Below are positions 22,082 to 31,820 of a stretch of DNA of 64,000 nt, piece by piece. A program made the position numbers and the translations under genes. Numbering within the stretch: position 1 is the first letter of the stretch; the number at the start of each line of letters is the position of its first letter. Origin of the DNA: Adiantum capillus-veneris (lineage: Eukaryota; Streptophyta; Polypodiopsida; Polypodiales; Pteridaceae); assembly GCA_014529385.2 (NCBI GenBank), contig CM043956.1, forward strand, positions 86,355,721-86,419,720, given 5' to 3'. A model generated the notes under the pieces. The model worked only from the letters and a program-made list of their open reading frames with translations, made no database searches and was not told the origin of the DNA.

Positions 22082-22315
22082 TCAATGGAGCTTGTATTTA
22101 GATAAGGACAAAACATGCTCATCAAATGAGTTTTCATAGTTAATCATTGGAATTAAAACAGTAAAAGGGTATTCCAGTATCTCTCTTAATCTTCTTGGCC
22201 CGAAGATAAAGACTATGCGCTGTTGGAAACAAATCTTCCTGGACACATGAACATTTATCTGGATTCTTTGAGTTAAATGAAAAGAAGTGAATTGAGGGCC
22301 ATTTTGATCATCCAT
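22082..22315 (-). CDS. R5 small leader ORF (copy a, intact)
   Basis: A 77-residue protein of the leader-ORF family; function unknown. It shows FHLTQRIQINVHVSRK, CFQQRIVFIFGPRRLREIL and IPMINYENSFDEHV, aligning end to end with copies in R6 and R7. Codon 1 is chosen at MDDQNG because the other family members start at the same place; the frame is open further upstream, as far as 22522. It lies 85 nt before gag in unit a of the duplicated leader. No membrane helix or zinc site is seen; the protein is basic with an alternating hydrophobic pattern. Confidence 0.75.
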   Translation of the reverse strand: MDDQNGPQFTSFHLTQRIQINVHVSRKICFQQRIVFIFGPRRLREILEYPFTVLIPMINYENSFDEHVLSLSKYKLH

Positions 22316-23085
22316 TAAAGTCAACCATGCAGCTCCCAAGAAGGCCACACCTGACTTATCCTCTGATTTTGCCACAATTTCAGCAGCATAACAACATAAA
22401 TGGCTCAAAAGACCAAAAAACCAGCCATCACAACTTGGAAAATTTTTCACAGAGTTTCCTAAGAAGTAGAGCAATAAGAACCCAAAATATAGACTGTATA
22501 TGTATGCATAACCTGCCAACAATAGAACCCGAGCATCAAGTAGGAATCACTAGTACATACCCTATGGCGAGGTCACAAAAAGGGTGCTCTAGCCACCTGT
22601 ATCACTGAAAGGATCTCACATTTGAGAATCCCCCAGTTCAATAAAACCTCACGCTATCGAACCTCTCATGAAAGCTTATGCAAATCTCCTATAGCCAAGT
22701 CTAAAAAATGACTATCTTCCAGACTAAGACTCAAAAATGGCTGGGACTTCCAAATATGGCTCCACAAAGGCGTACAATGACAGTTTCCACAAGTAACGTA
22801 CAATACCAGCAGACAATGCACTCAAACAGGCACCAAATGGTGCATACCGATGACAACTGCAAGTGACTTCCATTGTTAGTGTATCACTCTACTCCAGCTA
22901 CCTGTACCTATGTGAATCACCTATACCTGTACCTGTCCCTGTAACCTGTAATCTGCATGAAATTTCGGATAAGAGAAAGCCATGGCTACCGAAGTTTCAA
23001 TGCTTTGAGAACCCCTTCGAACACATGTGCAAGAACCCAAACTTTTTACTGACTCACTCCCCAGAAAATTCAATGGAGCTCAATT

Positions 23086-23303
23086 TTAGATAAGGACAAA
23101 CACATGCACATCAAATGAGTTTTCATAGTTAATCATCGGAATTACAACAGGCAAAGGACATTACAGTATCTCTCTTAATCTTCTTGGTCCGAGCATAGAG
23201 ACTATGCGGTGCTAGAAAAACTCTTCCTGGACATATGAACATTTATTTGGATTCTTTGTGTTAAATGAAAAGGAGTGTATTGAGGTCCGTTTTGATCATC
23301 CAT
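23086..23303 (-). pseudogene. R5 small leader ORF (copy b, frameshifted)
   Basis: Second copy within unit b of the leader duplication. It starts MDDQNGPQYTPFHLTQRIQI and runs to NVHMSRKSF, then a small deletion shifts the frame at the QQRIV block. In another frame PRRLREIL, IPMINYENSFDVHVFVL and a stop follow. The last block (SFDVHV) is closer to R6 and R7 than copy a, which has SFDEHV. Confidence 0.75.
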
Positions 23304-23490
23304 TAAAGCCAACCCTATAGCTCCCAAGAAGGCACATCTGACTTATCCTATGATTTTGCCAAAATTTTAGCAGCATAACATCATAAATGGCTCAAAAGAC
23401 CAAAAAACCAGCCATCACAACCTGGAAAAATTTTGGTAGAGTTTTCCCAGAAGTAGAGCAGTACGAACCCAAAATATAGACTGTATATGT

Positions 23491-25005
23491 TGATGCATGG
23501 TTTTTAGGACCCCTTCTGAAGATGCAATAAAGGCACAGTCAGTTGTTGGGGAGATGAGTATACTCTAGTCCAAGGGATCTCGAAAGAGAAGAAAAATCTA
23601 CTTCACAAGCACCAAAGAGTAAAAAGTGCCATGGATAGAAGATACGTGCGAACGAGCTCTTATGCATGCCTACAACCTATATCTTACAGAATAGCCCATT
23701 CTAGATGTGAATTTCTAGAGAAATTTACACGAGGATGTTCGTGTGGACTCACAACACAGCATACTCCGTTTTCACTTTTTTACCGACAGTAAATATTTTT
23801 TACCTACAGTAAATATTTTTCACCTGCATGGTAAATACAAATCACTTTTTACCTACAATAACTTTTTTTACCCATGGTAAATATTTTTTACTGCACCATA
23901 AGTATTTGGTAGGTAACAATTCACTGTTACTAGAAGCAGTGATTGGGCATCAACAATGCAGTTACAGGAGGAGGAAAGGGGAAAATCTTATGGTAAAGGT
24001 GAGTCAAGAGGGATAAAGACTTTTGAGTTGAAAAGAGACATGCTGATTTTTTCAAAGAACACATGTCAAAAGAAGCCATGGTTGAGGATTTTTTGAGAAT
24101 TTGATATTCAGGAGGACCCAGCTGCCACCTTCCCCCCCGCAGGTCCCCCCCCTAACATGTACAGAACCTCCAGTTTCAACAACCACCTACCTGCTCTTAA
24201 ATGCTGGTCAAGGCCTTATCCCTATGTGTGACAATCAGAAAAATCAGCATTTACCCTCCCCTCTCACATCACTCTAGAGAATATCTTGATGGTGACATAT
24301 GAGGTGACCTGAATCTGTTGACCACCCTAAGCAAAAAGTAACCCCAATCAGCGGATTTAAGCATGTTTATCCCTAATCCTAAACCCTCTCAGAAACCTAT
24401 ATAAGGAGGCATTCTCTCACTCAAAACCAACACTTCACCCACTTCACCAAGCAATGAAGCTATGACGACATTGCTAACAACGAGGAGCTATGGATGGAGC
24501 TCTACTCTCTCTCTCTCTCTCTCTCTTCCTCTAGTATGCTACATTACTAGCCCTAAAACCTAAATAAGGAGTCTTGTCTCATGCTCCATGGCCACCATAC
24601 TCGCCATCATTCTCTAAGGTATTGATGTGTTGCTAGTAGGATCATACCTACTTGCTGGGTTGATTGTTTTTTTGACAAGGGATTATTCCATCCTTGGCTT
24701 GCTTCTCTATATCCTTGTTATGTATGATCAGATGCCGTTGTATTGTTAAGCTGATGTCTGGTGTATATATATGCTACATAAGGTCCCTAAGCTTTGTTTC
24801 TATGTGTTTTGCCATATGTTTTGATGCCATCATAATGCCAGAAGTCTCACTTGCCTATGTGCACTATGTGTGAGGTCCCTAAACCTCTTAATTTAGGGTG
24901 GTGACCCCTTTGTTTTGTTCTTTGCTTGTTTGCATGAGGCGTGGTTTGTGAAGTGTGCACGAGTACAGAGGCCACCTGATTGCACTACTTTTTTTCCCGT
25001 TATCA
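23491..25005 (+). mobile_element. R6 5' LTR (1,515 bp)
   Basis: TGATGCATGG ... CGTTATCA. Promoter-like TATATAA at 24398-24404, and a (CT)n run near 24503-24526. Repeated TTTTTACC/GTAAATA blocks lie at 23770-23900. Bases 23891-24686 are identical to the 3' LTR, whereas both flanks differ by several percent. Confidence 0.96.
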
Positions 25006-25008
25006 TTT

Positions 25009-25020
25009 TGGTGCCCCCAC
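25009..25020 (+). other. R6 primer binding site
   Basis: TGGTGCCCCCAC starts 3 nt after the LTR. The same 12 bases follow the R7 LTR, and R5 has TGGCGCCCCCAC. I cannot name the tRNA with confidence. Confidence 0.8.
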
Positions 25021-25077
25021 TGAGGAGGGCTACACAGAACTTCAGTCCACAAGCAATGAAGATGTGCAATCTACAAC

Positions 25078-26046
25078 ATGGACGAATGGCGTGAGGAGTT
25101 TGCAAATTGGAGAACAGAAGAGGAGGAGGCTTTAGAGGCCTTAAAAGCTTTCATCGAGGTCTTGTTACCAGGTTTTAGTGTCATTGAAATTCAAGAAGTA
25201 AGTTCTTCTACATGCCTTGTTCGTGATCGTCGCCAACGAAGGAGAGTAAGAAGAAGAGCTTGATATACCTCTCCTCTCAACCTATGAGTGCTCCAGAATC
25301 CTCCAACGCACACGAGCTTGAAATATTCTACATCAACATACACGAAGGTACTGTGACACACATTAAGGGAAGAGAAAGCATCACCAGACCTCTCTTTCTT
25401 GAGGAGCCGACTAAGAGGAGGAAGATCACCTCTACACCTAAGTGGTCCAAGGCCGCAACGCGTGCTCAAGCGTAAGGTAACATTTGGCTTAATCTCATTA
25501 ATAAGGGATTACATGACCACTACAAGCAAGAAAAAGGCTAGTGAGCAACCAAATTCAACCTCCAACTTGCAACCACGACTCTCACCCCTAAATCCTCCTG
25601 AAGCAAAGAGGCGAAGGCTTGCCTACAAGATTGTTGCCTGTCTGCGAGTGCTCCCAGTGCACTTTGTGAATCCAGACACCACCAATCCCAAGCAAACCTC
25701 CTGTCCACGTGAAGATCACTTTGGATATTGTCCAAAGTGCTTTGGAGACCGGGTGAAAAGCCTCCCTGCCCTACCTTTGCTGCTAATTTTTAAGAAGTTA
25801 TCTCAATCTAAGGAAAATATCTTAGTTGATGATGTGCTGCACATTAATGGTGTCACTTTCATTTGTCATGCTGATTATGGTAATAGCATCCAATTGTTGC
25901 TTGCTAAAAGGCTCAGCATTGTACAAAGTGTTGCCATCACCCCTTACGTCTTCACAGATGCATCAGGAAGAGTCGAAGTGATCCGAGGTGCTGACCTTCT
26001 GTGGCTGATCAGGCTCATTGGCCCCAAGGTGGTGCAACTAAGCTAG
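25078..26046 (+). pseudogene. R6 ORF1-like region of unknown function (frameshifted)
   Basis: I do not recognise it. Three overlapping segments form a coding-like region between primer site and gag. The first (from 25078) is acidic, EEFANWRTEEEEALEALKAF, and ends arginine-rich, RDRRQRRRVRRRA. The second is in another frame (EIFYINIHEGTVTHIKGRES). The third, to 26046, has a basic start, a CPREDHFGYCPKC cluster that could bind metal, and VDDVLHINGVTFICHADYGN. Ogre/Tat elements are known to carry an ORF1 of unknown function here. R5 and R7 lack it. It could also be a captured host fragment. Confidence 0.55.
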
Positions 26047-26062
26047 GCTCTTGTGTGTAAGT

Positions 26063-26290
26063 ATGGATGCCAATAATGAGAATGATGATTCCCGCATGTT
26101 TCCTTTCCATTTTGTGCGTCATATCCATGTGAATATTTGTATTCATAGAAAAATCTTTTATCAGCAAAGAATAGCCCTGTTGTTTGGAGCCGAGAGACTT
26201 GGGGAAATCTTGCGCTCTCCTCATCCTGTCATTCTACCCTTACTAGACTATTACCATTCCTTTGATGTGTCGATCGTCATCCTATTTTGA
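26063..26290 (+). CDS. R6 small leader ORF (intact)
   Basis: A 75-residue member of the leader-ORF family; function unknown. FPFHFVRHIHVNICIHRK, FYQQRIALLFGAERLGEIL and ILPLLDYYHSFDVSI align with the R5 and R7 copies. The ATG at 26063 is chosen because it matches their starts; an in-frame ATG lies 12 nt upstream. It begins 16 nt after the ORF1-like stop and ends 91 nt before gag. Against R7 many differences are at third codon positions, suggesting past selection on the protein. Confidence 0.8.
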   Translation: MDANNENDDSRMFPFHFVRHIHVNICIHRKIFYQQRIALLFGAERLGEILRSPHPVILPLLDYYHSFDVSIVILF

Positions 26291-26381
26291 GCTAAGTTGT
26301 GCTAAAGCTCCAAATTGTAATTACCATACTATATTTTAAAATAAATTGGAGCTGTGTGTGTAATTGTTTACTCTCTCACTT

Positions 26382-27791
26382 ATGGCCTTCCCTAATTTTT
26401 ATGGTAAGCCTGGGGAGGTTTCTCCAGACTTTTTGGATAATTTGGAAATGGCCTTTCTGGTATCGGGAAGGGATGACGAAGCTACTAAGTTAAGGGACTT
26501 TCCTTTGGTCTTGAGGGAAGGTGCAAAATTATGGTATCAAACTTTGGCACCTGAAGAAAGAAAAGACTCGGAGTCCTTAAAGATGGCCTTCATCAAAGAA
26601 TTTCGCCGCCATGAGCCTCCAGAGGAGATATGGAGACAGCTCTTAGAGCTACGCCAAACATCACCCAATGACTATAGAAGCTATGAAGGAAAGTTTTCCA
26701 ACCTGTGGGAGAAATGGTGTACATCACTAGGTGAAGGAGAAAGGGCGCCAGAATGACTAAATAAGGACTGTTTCCTGGCAGGGCTTTACCCCACCATCCT
26801 TCGAGAAAAGGTAAAAGGTAAATTCCCAGATACCTTTGATAAAGCTATGACTTATGCAAGGGAGAAGGATAGGAAGTTAAAATTCCAAGCTCAACTACAA
26901 GGGGGAATGGAGCCTCCATTGCTAGCTCAACCTACGGCAAGGGTAGTAGCAGGGACAGGAGCAACAGACCAAGATTCCTCTCAACAAGAATTACTTCAAC
27001 AAATCACCAATCAACTAGAGAGCCTGTTCATCAATCTGGTTCAAGGTGTAAGGGCTCCGCATCCAGGAAATGAACGAAATAGACAAGAAGGACAAAGGCA
27101 AGCACATGAGTACATTTGCTACAACTGTGGAGAGGTAGGTCATGGCATGTATTATTGCCCCCATCCACGACGCTATCAAGGAAATGGTAATCAAAGACGG
27201 CCTCCTCGCCAGCAATTCACTCCTCCTCGAGCTAGGCCACTAAATGGACAAAATTCACACGTGGCTCCACCAATCCAAATATTGAGACCCCCTCCTCCAC
27301 CACCACAAGCACCAGCAGAGATCCCTCCACTACCATCGGGAGGGGAGGACAAGGCTGTCTCTGTCATAAGTCTTGACAATGGTAAGGATAAAGGGAAAGA
27401 AAAAATGGAGGAAGCTGTTGCCATGCCAATAAAGAGAGTTAGGAGACAAAGAACTGATGAAATGGAAGCTTCAGAGCCGGATAAAGGGAATGAGGGTTCC
27501 TCCCAAGTGATAGAAGACAAGATAAGGAAGAGTAGGTCCAGGAGGCACATAGGAGTAGAAGACTTTCCACTTGGGGTAGGATCCATACCTTACGACCTGG
27601 TAGCAGATGTGAGTAAGAAAGGACCAAAGATTTCATGGCAGCAACTCCTCCACCTTTCCCCAAAGATGCGTAGAACCTGGTCTAAGATGGTCAGCACTAG
27701 GAGGGCTCAGGCAAAGTTAGTTGGGTCTATTAGTGCAAGAGGCTTGAAGGATATCGTGCCAGTCATTGATGCAGAGATTAAGAGTCAGTGA
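26382..27791 (+). pseudogene. R6 gag (two in-frame stops)
   Basis: The start MAFPNFYGKPGEVSPDFLDNL is chosen by match to R5 and R7. Capsid-type sequence follows: LRDFPLVLREGAKLWYQTL and FSNLWEKWCTSLGEG. TGA at 26754-26756 probably replaces a Trp codon; the frame then continues FLAGLYPTILREKVKGKF. The nucleocapsid knuckle CYNCGEVGHGMYYC is intact CCHC. A proline-rich stretch, a Lys/Glu-rich linker and a helical region (ISWQQLLHLSPKMRRTW, matched in R7) lead towards protease. A second TGA at 27789 separates it from the protease start. Confidence 0.85.
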
Positions 27792-28277
27792 GTCTCCAAT
27801 GTGTATGTAGATGGTGGAGCCGAGATTTGTGTTATGACAGAGAAATTAATGCACAGGTTGGGTTTGGAAGTAAACGAGCAAACTTCCTTACAAGCTAAGA
27901 TGGCAAATAATGTAAGGGTGGCTTGTGTGGGAAAGGTTAATGGAGTGAAGGTTTCAGCTTTTGGTGTGGCAATCTCAATTGATGCTTATGTGATCCCAAC
28001 TAAGGGGGAGGGCTATCCGCTAATCCTTGGAAGACCTTGGCTTATGGCTATGAAAGCTAGGAAAGATTGGGACACAGGTTCCCTTGAGTTGCGACCAAAT
28101 CATAAGGTAGGTGGCAAGCAACAAAAAATTGTGTATGACATGAAGCAGTCTAGACAACAAGACCTAGAGATGGAGACTTCTATGGATGAATGGAGCACAA
28201 GTAGTTGCTCTTCATCTGAGGATGAGTCATTTGAGGAGGATGCCAGCTCTTTGGAAGTCATGGATATAATACTGTGA
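27792..28277 (+). pseudogene. R6 protease (between in-frame stops)
   Basis: Aspartic protease in the same frame as gag. NVYVDGGAEICVMTEKLMHR carries the DGGA loop; GEGYPLILGRPWLMAM is the second conserved block. An acidic tail, SSCSSSEDESFEEDASS, follows, and a TGA at 28275-28277 (Trp-like position) closes the segment. Apart from the flanking stops the domain itself is uninterrupted. Confidence 0.85.
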
Positions 28278-29522
28278 AACCTAGAAGGAGAAGGTGTTCA
28301 AGACTCTCTAAACAAGGAAGAAGCCACAGGCTTAGAGGAGATGCTAGCTAAGGACCTACTAGAAGAAGAGAGACAACCCTATTTGCAAGTACTAAAGAAG
28401 CATGCTGGCCTCTTTATAACTGATTACGAGCACATTAAAGGAGTGACGGTAACCCAACACCATATCCAATTAAAGGAAGGTGCCAAACCAGTGGTGCAAA
28501 GGCTAAGGAGATTAGGGCTAGTGCAACAAGATGCACTCTTAAAAGAAGTAAAAATATTACTCAAGGCAAGATTTATCTACCCAGTGGAAGATTTTGAGTG
28601 GGTGTCTCCAGTTGTGGTAGCACCAAAGAAAACTTGGAAGTGGAGGGTATGTGTGGATTACAAGCCTCTAAACGCAGCCACAAAAAGGGACCATTTTCCT
28701 TTGCCTTTTCAAGATGAAATACTAAATGAAGTGGTTGGTCATGAAAGGTACACAGTGTGTGATGGGTACTCAGGCTACTTCCAAATCAGAATTGCAGATG
28801 AAGACCAAAGAAAGACTACCTTCATAACACCTTGGGAGTGTTTTGCTTATAGATTTATGCCTTTTGGTTTAACTAATGCCCCAGCTACTTTCCAGAGGTT
28901 TATGAACTTGGTGTTTCAACCTTACTTTGGTAAGTCCATACGAGTCTTCATTGATGATTTTTGCATTTACAGCTCTAGGGAAGTACATCTGTCCAAGGTT
29001 GATGAAGGTTTCACCTGTCTGGCCCAAATGGGTGGGCAATTGAATAAAGACAAGTGCCACATAGGTGAGAGGAAGGTCACTCTACTAGGCCATGTTGTGT
29101 CTCAAGATGGTATTGAGGCTGACCCTGAAAAGGTAAAGACATTGTTAGCTTTACCTACTCCTTCAAACGTGAAGCAACTAGTCTCCTTCATTCAAAAGGT
29201 TCGCTACATGGGACGATTCATACATCTCCTTTCTCAGGCAATCTATCCTTTGTATCAGCTCACTAAACACACTACATTGACATGGAGTGAGGAGGGTGAA
29301 AGGTGCTTTCAAGAAGTTAAAACCATTTTGAGCTCATTGCCTGTTGTCCTACAACCCACATGGGGTGAATTATTCTATGTAAATCCTAGTGTAGGTCCAG
29401 AAGCTCTAGGAGCTGTCTTGATGAAAAAAGACCCAAAGACATCTCTCATGAGACCAGTCTACTTCTCTAGTAGAGTGATGACAGCCGCTGAAACTGAGAC
29501 AATTTGTGGTGATCACAACTGA
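28278..29522 (+). pseudogene. R6 pol: reverse transcriptase and truncated first RNase H
   Basis: RT is open for 393 codons from 28341 and in frame with the upstream protease. Landmarks: WVSPVVVAPKKTWKWRVCVD, YTVCDGYSGYFQIRIA, FMPFGLTNAPATFQRFM, and FIDD (the YxDD motif) in RVFIDDFCIYSS. The RT thumb and connection follow (HVVSQDGIEADPEKVKTLL). The first RNase H begins FYVNPSVGPEALGAVLMKKD and reaches YFSSRVMTAAET, then a deletion of roughly 25 codons relative to R7 removes the YTEMEKVVFAILFAV block and shifts the frame. Confidence 0.9.
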
Positions 29523-30285
29523 GGAGGTTTTTCCATATGTCTTACAACACATGGAATTGTCTCAAAGAATAGCAAAGTGGGTGGTGCAGCTTCAAGAGTT
29601 TGACTACACACTACAAGTAGAGGATTCCACCCGTGCTTGTTTGGCAGATGTTCTCACACAAAGGTGTTATGAGAAGGCCAAGAAAGAGGCACCTAGTAAG
29701 GTACCGCATATCCCGGAGCCTGAAGTTCTAGTGGGAGCACGCAGTCTGTATTTTGATGGGGCTTACAAGAGGACCAAAGACAAGGCATTAGCAGGCATAG
29801 TAATATTAGGTCCAGAGAAGGAGAAGATCTTTGCAAAAGGGTTTCATCTAAAAGAGGTTCATTCTAACAATGAGGCAGAGTACCATGCCCTTGTTTTAGG
29901 GTTGCAATGTTGTCTTTCTCAGGGCATCACAAAGCTAAATGTTTTTGGTGACTCCATGTTGATTGTTAAGCAAATGGTTGGTGTATGGGCCTGTAAAAAT
30001 GACAAATTGTCTGTTAAGATGAGGGAAGCAAAGGCCTTGTTGAAGGGTTTTAAAGAAGTTCGAGTGCACTTTGTACCTAGAGATCAAAATCAAGAAGCAG
30101 ATGCCTTAGCAGGCGAAGAACTACAAACTCTCATAGTAGGTGCTATCCTTGTGAAAAGTCCTTTATACCAGGGAAAGGAGGAGCTGCATGATTTACTTTA
30201 CTTTCTTGAGCATTGTGAAGCACCCTCTGGTATGAGTAAAAGTGAACGTAGGTGGTTGGCAAAAAAGGCTACCAGCTATAGCTAA
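29506..30285 (+). pseudogene. R6 pol: end of first RNase H plus second (archaeal-type) RNase H
   Basis: The first part, LSQRIAKWVVQLQEFDYTLQ and TRACLADVLT, is the end of the native Ty3-type RNase H. A linker is followed by a complete second RNase H at about 29740-30125: SLYFDGAYKRT (Asp), SNNEAEYHALVLGL (Glu), NVFGDSMLIVKQM (Asp) and NQEADALAGE (Asp). The four acidic catalytic residues are all present. Such an additional archaeal-like RNase H between native RNase H and integrase is established for the plant Tat lineage. A TAA at 30283-30285 ends the segment just before integrase. Confidence 0.9.
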
Positions 30286-30969
30286 GTGAATGAGGACTTG
30301 TATTGTAGAGGGAAAGATGTTGTCTTAAGGAGAGTTCCTGCATCCCAAGAGATAAAGGATATTTTGTTTAGTTGTCATGAAGGTGTGTGTGGTGGCCATT
30401 TTGCACAAGAGATTACTAGCAGAAAGATTTTACAAGCAGGGTTCACGTGGCCAAGCCTCCATCGAGATGTACAACATTGGTGCCACACATGTGAGGTTTG
30501 CCAAAAAGCTGGACCAAGGCCTCTTACCCATGAAAATCAGCATCCAATCAAAACCTATGGGCCATTTGAAAAATGGGGGATAGATGCAATAGGGCCACTA
30601 CCTTGCATTCAATCAGGGAAGGAATACATCATTATGGGGGTGGAGTACATGACCAGATGGGCAGAAGCTCGTCCCACAAAGCGCATCACAGCCAAGGACG
30701 TGAGTGATTTCATTTTTGAATGCCTTTGTTGCCGTTTTGGCACACCTTTGGAGATTCTCTCGGATAGGGGACCGAGATTTCGAGCTGATTTAGTCGGGCA
30801 ATTGATGAGCAAGTTAAAAATCAAGCGCAGGCACTCTACACCATACTACCCTCAGTGCAATGGTCTTGTGGAAAAGGTAAATGATCTTATATGTAAAATC
30901 ATCACTAAGAAAGTGCATTTACATCCTAAGGCATGGGACAAACACCTAGATGCAGCACTTTGGGCCTAG
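30286..30969 (+). pseudogene. R6 pol: integrase zinc finger and core
   Basis: Same frame as the second RNase H. The HHCC finger is read as CHEGVCGGHFAQEI and WCHTCEVCQKAG. The catalytic core has KWGIDAIGPLP (Asp), ILSDRGPRFRADL (Asp) and STPYYPQCNGLVEKVND (Glu), so the DDE triad is intact. TAG at 30967-30969 interrupts ALWA-RTSFKTSLGYTPF, where Tyr is usual. Confidence 0.9.
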
Positions 30970-31489
30970 AGAACATCCTTTAAAACATCCTTGGGGTATA
31001 CACCTTTTCACTTGGTTTACGGGCAAGAGGCACTATTGCCTATAGAAGTGGAGCTAGCGAGCCTCCGAGTTCTAAAAGCACATCAAGAGGATAGTCAAGA
31101 GAAGTAGGTGGAAGGAGGAATCATCGATTTGGAGAGGTTAGGGCTAGATCGAGAGTCAGCAGTGAAGTACTATGCAGCCCAGGCAGAGAAGAAACGAAAG
31201 AAGTTCAATCGCAACCTTGTCAAGAAAGGTATCAAGGAAGGTTCTTTAGTGCTTTGATCGCAGGAAGGATGGTAAGTTCTTGCTTAAGTGGGAAGGCCCT
31301 TTTGTAGTGATACAGAGGCTCTCAAATGGTAGTTACCAACTAGGTGACCTAGATGGTAAGGTACATCAGACCCCGGTAAATGGTTGGCGATTGAAGGCGT
31401 ACCAATGTCGTCTTTCACAGCCATATGTTGGTGAAATCAATGCTAAGGATGGTTCAGAGGAGAGCTCATCATATTCGAGCTCTAACTAA
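30970..31489 (+). pseudogene. R6 pol: integrase C-terminal region (stops and frameshift)
   Basis: Continues as RTSFKTSLGYTPFHLVYGQE in the same frame, with TAG at 31105-31107 (before VEGGIIDLERL) and TGA at about 31256. A frame change then gives LKWEGPFVVIQRLSNGSYQL, the GPY/F-type module, ending with an acidic Ser-rich tail. No chromodomain, in contrast to R3. Confidence 0.85.
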
Positions 31490-31801
31490 GGTAACAATCA
31501 TGTATATAGTCGTGAAAAAGAGAAGACAAAAAAAAAGAAGAAAAAAAGAAAAGAAAAAAAAAAAAAAGAGAATGCTACCAGTGAAAGCGGATATTGACAA
31601 TGGATGGGGTATGGCTTTCAAGGGTCTAGGAAACCAGTTGTTAGTCATGGATGGATACAATTATTCATCAAAAAGGACTAAACAGGGTGCATCAGCCACG
31701 AAAGCAGTAACATAGAAAATTCAATTGCTACCAGGTGGGTAAGTATTCAAGAGAACCCTATTGTAGCACAACCTACAGCTAGAGGCATCAAATACCTCTA
31801 G
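31490..31801 (+). other. R6 region between pol and the polypurine tract
   Basis: An A-rich tract at 31525-31570 gives a lysine-rich open frame that I regard as chance. Nothing else recognised. Confidence 0.6.
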
Positions 31802-31820
31802 CTTAAGGGGGAGGGCTATA
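31802..31820 (+). other. R6 polypurine tract
   Basis: CTTAAGGGGGAGGGCTATA directly precedes the TG of the 3' LTR. Confidence 0.85.

Larger units (their letters stand above)
21969..23490 (-). repeat. R5 leader tandem duplication (~0.99-kb unit), second unit split by R6
   Basis: Unit a (21969-22955) and unit b (22956-23490, continuing at 33341-33810 beyond R6) are about 92% alike by eye. Shared landmarks are GGATAAGAGAAAGCCATGGCTAC, CCCCTTCGAACACA and ACCCAAAATATAGACTGTATATG. Each unit holds a small ORF and the first codons of gag. Confidence 0.88.

Noticed and set aside
24398-24404. TATA box as evidence of a host gene promoter
   Set aside because: It lies inside the R6 LTR and recurs at the same place in the 3' LTR.
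27015-27663. Minus-strand ORFs of 66-131 codons within R6 gag
   Set aside because: They are antisense shadows of the gag coding frame, with Pro/Gly-rich composition mirrored from it.
31425-31715. Lysine-rich ORF at the end of R6
   Set aside because: It comes from an A-rich tract with indel-prone sequence between pol and the polypurine tract; no homologous frame is seen in R7.
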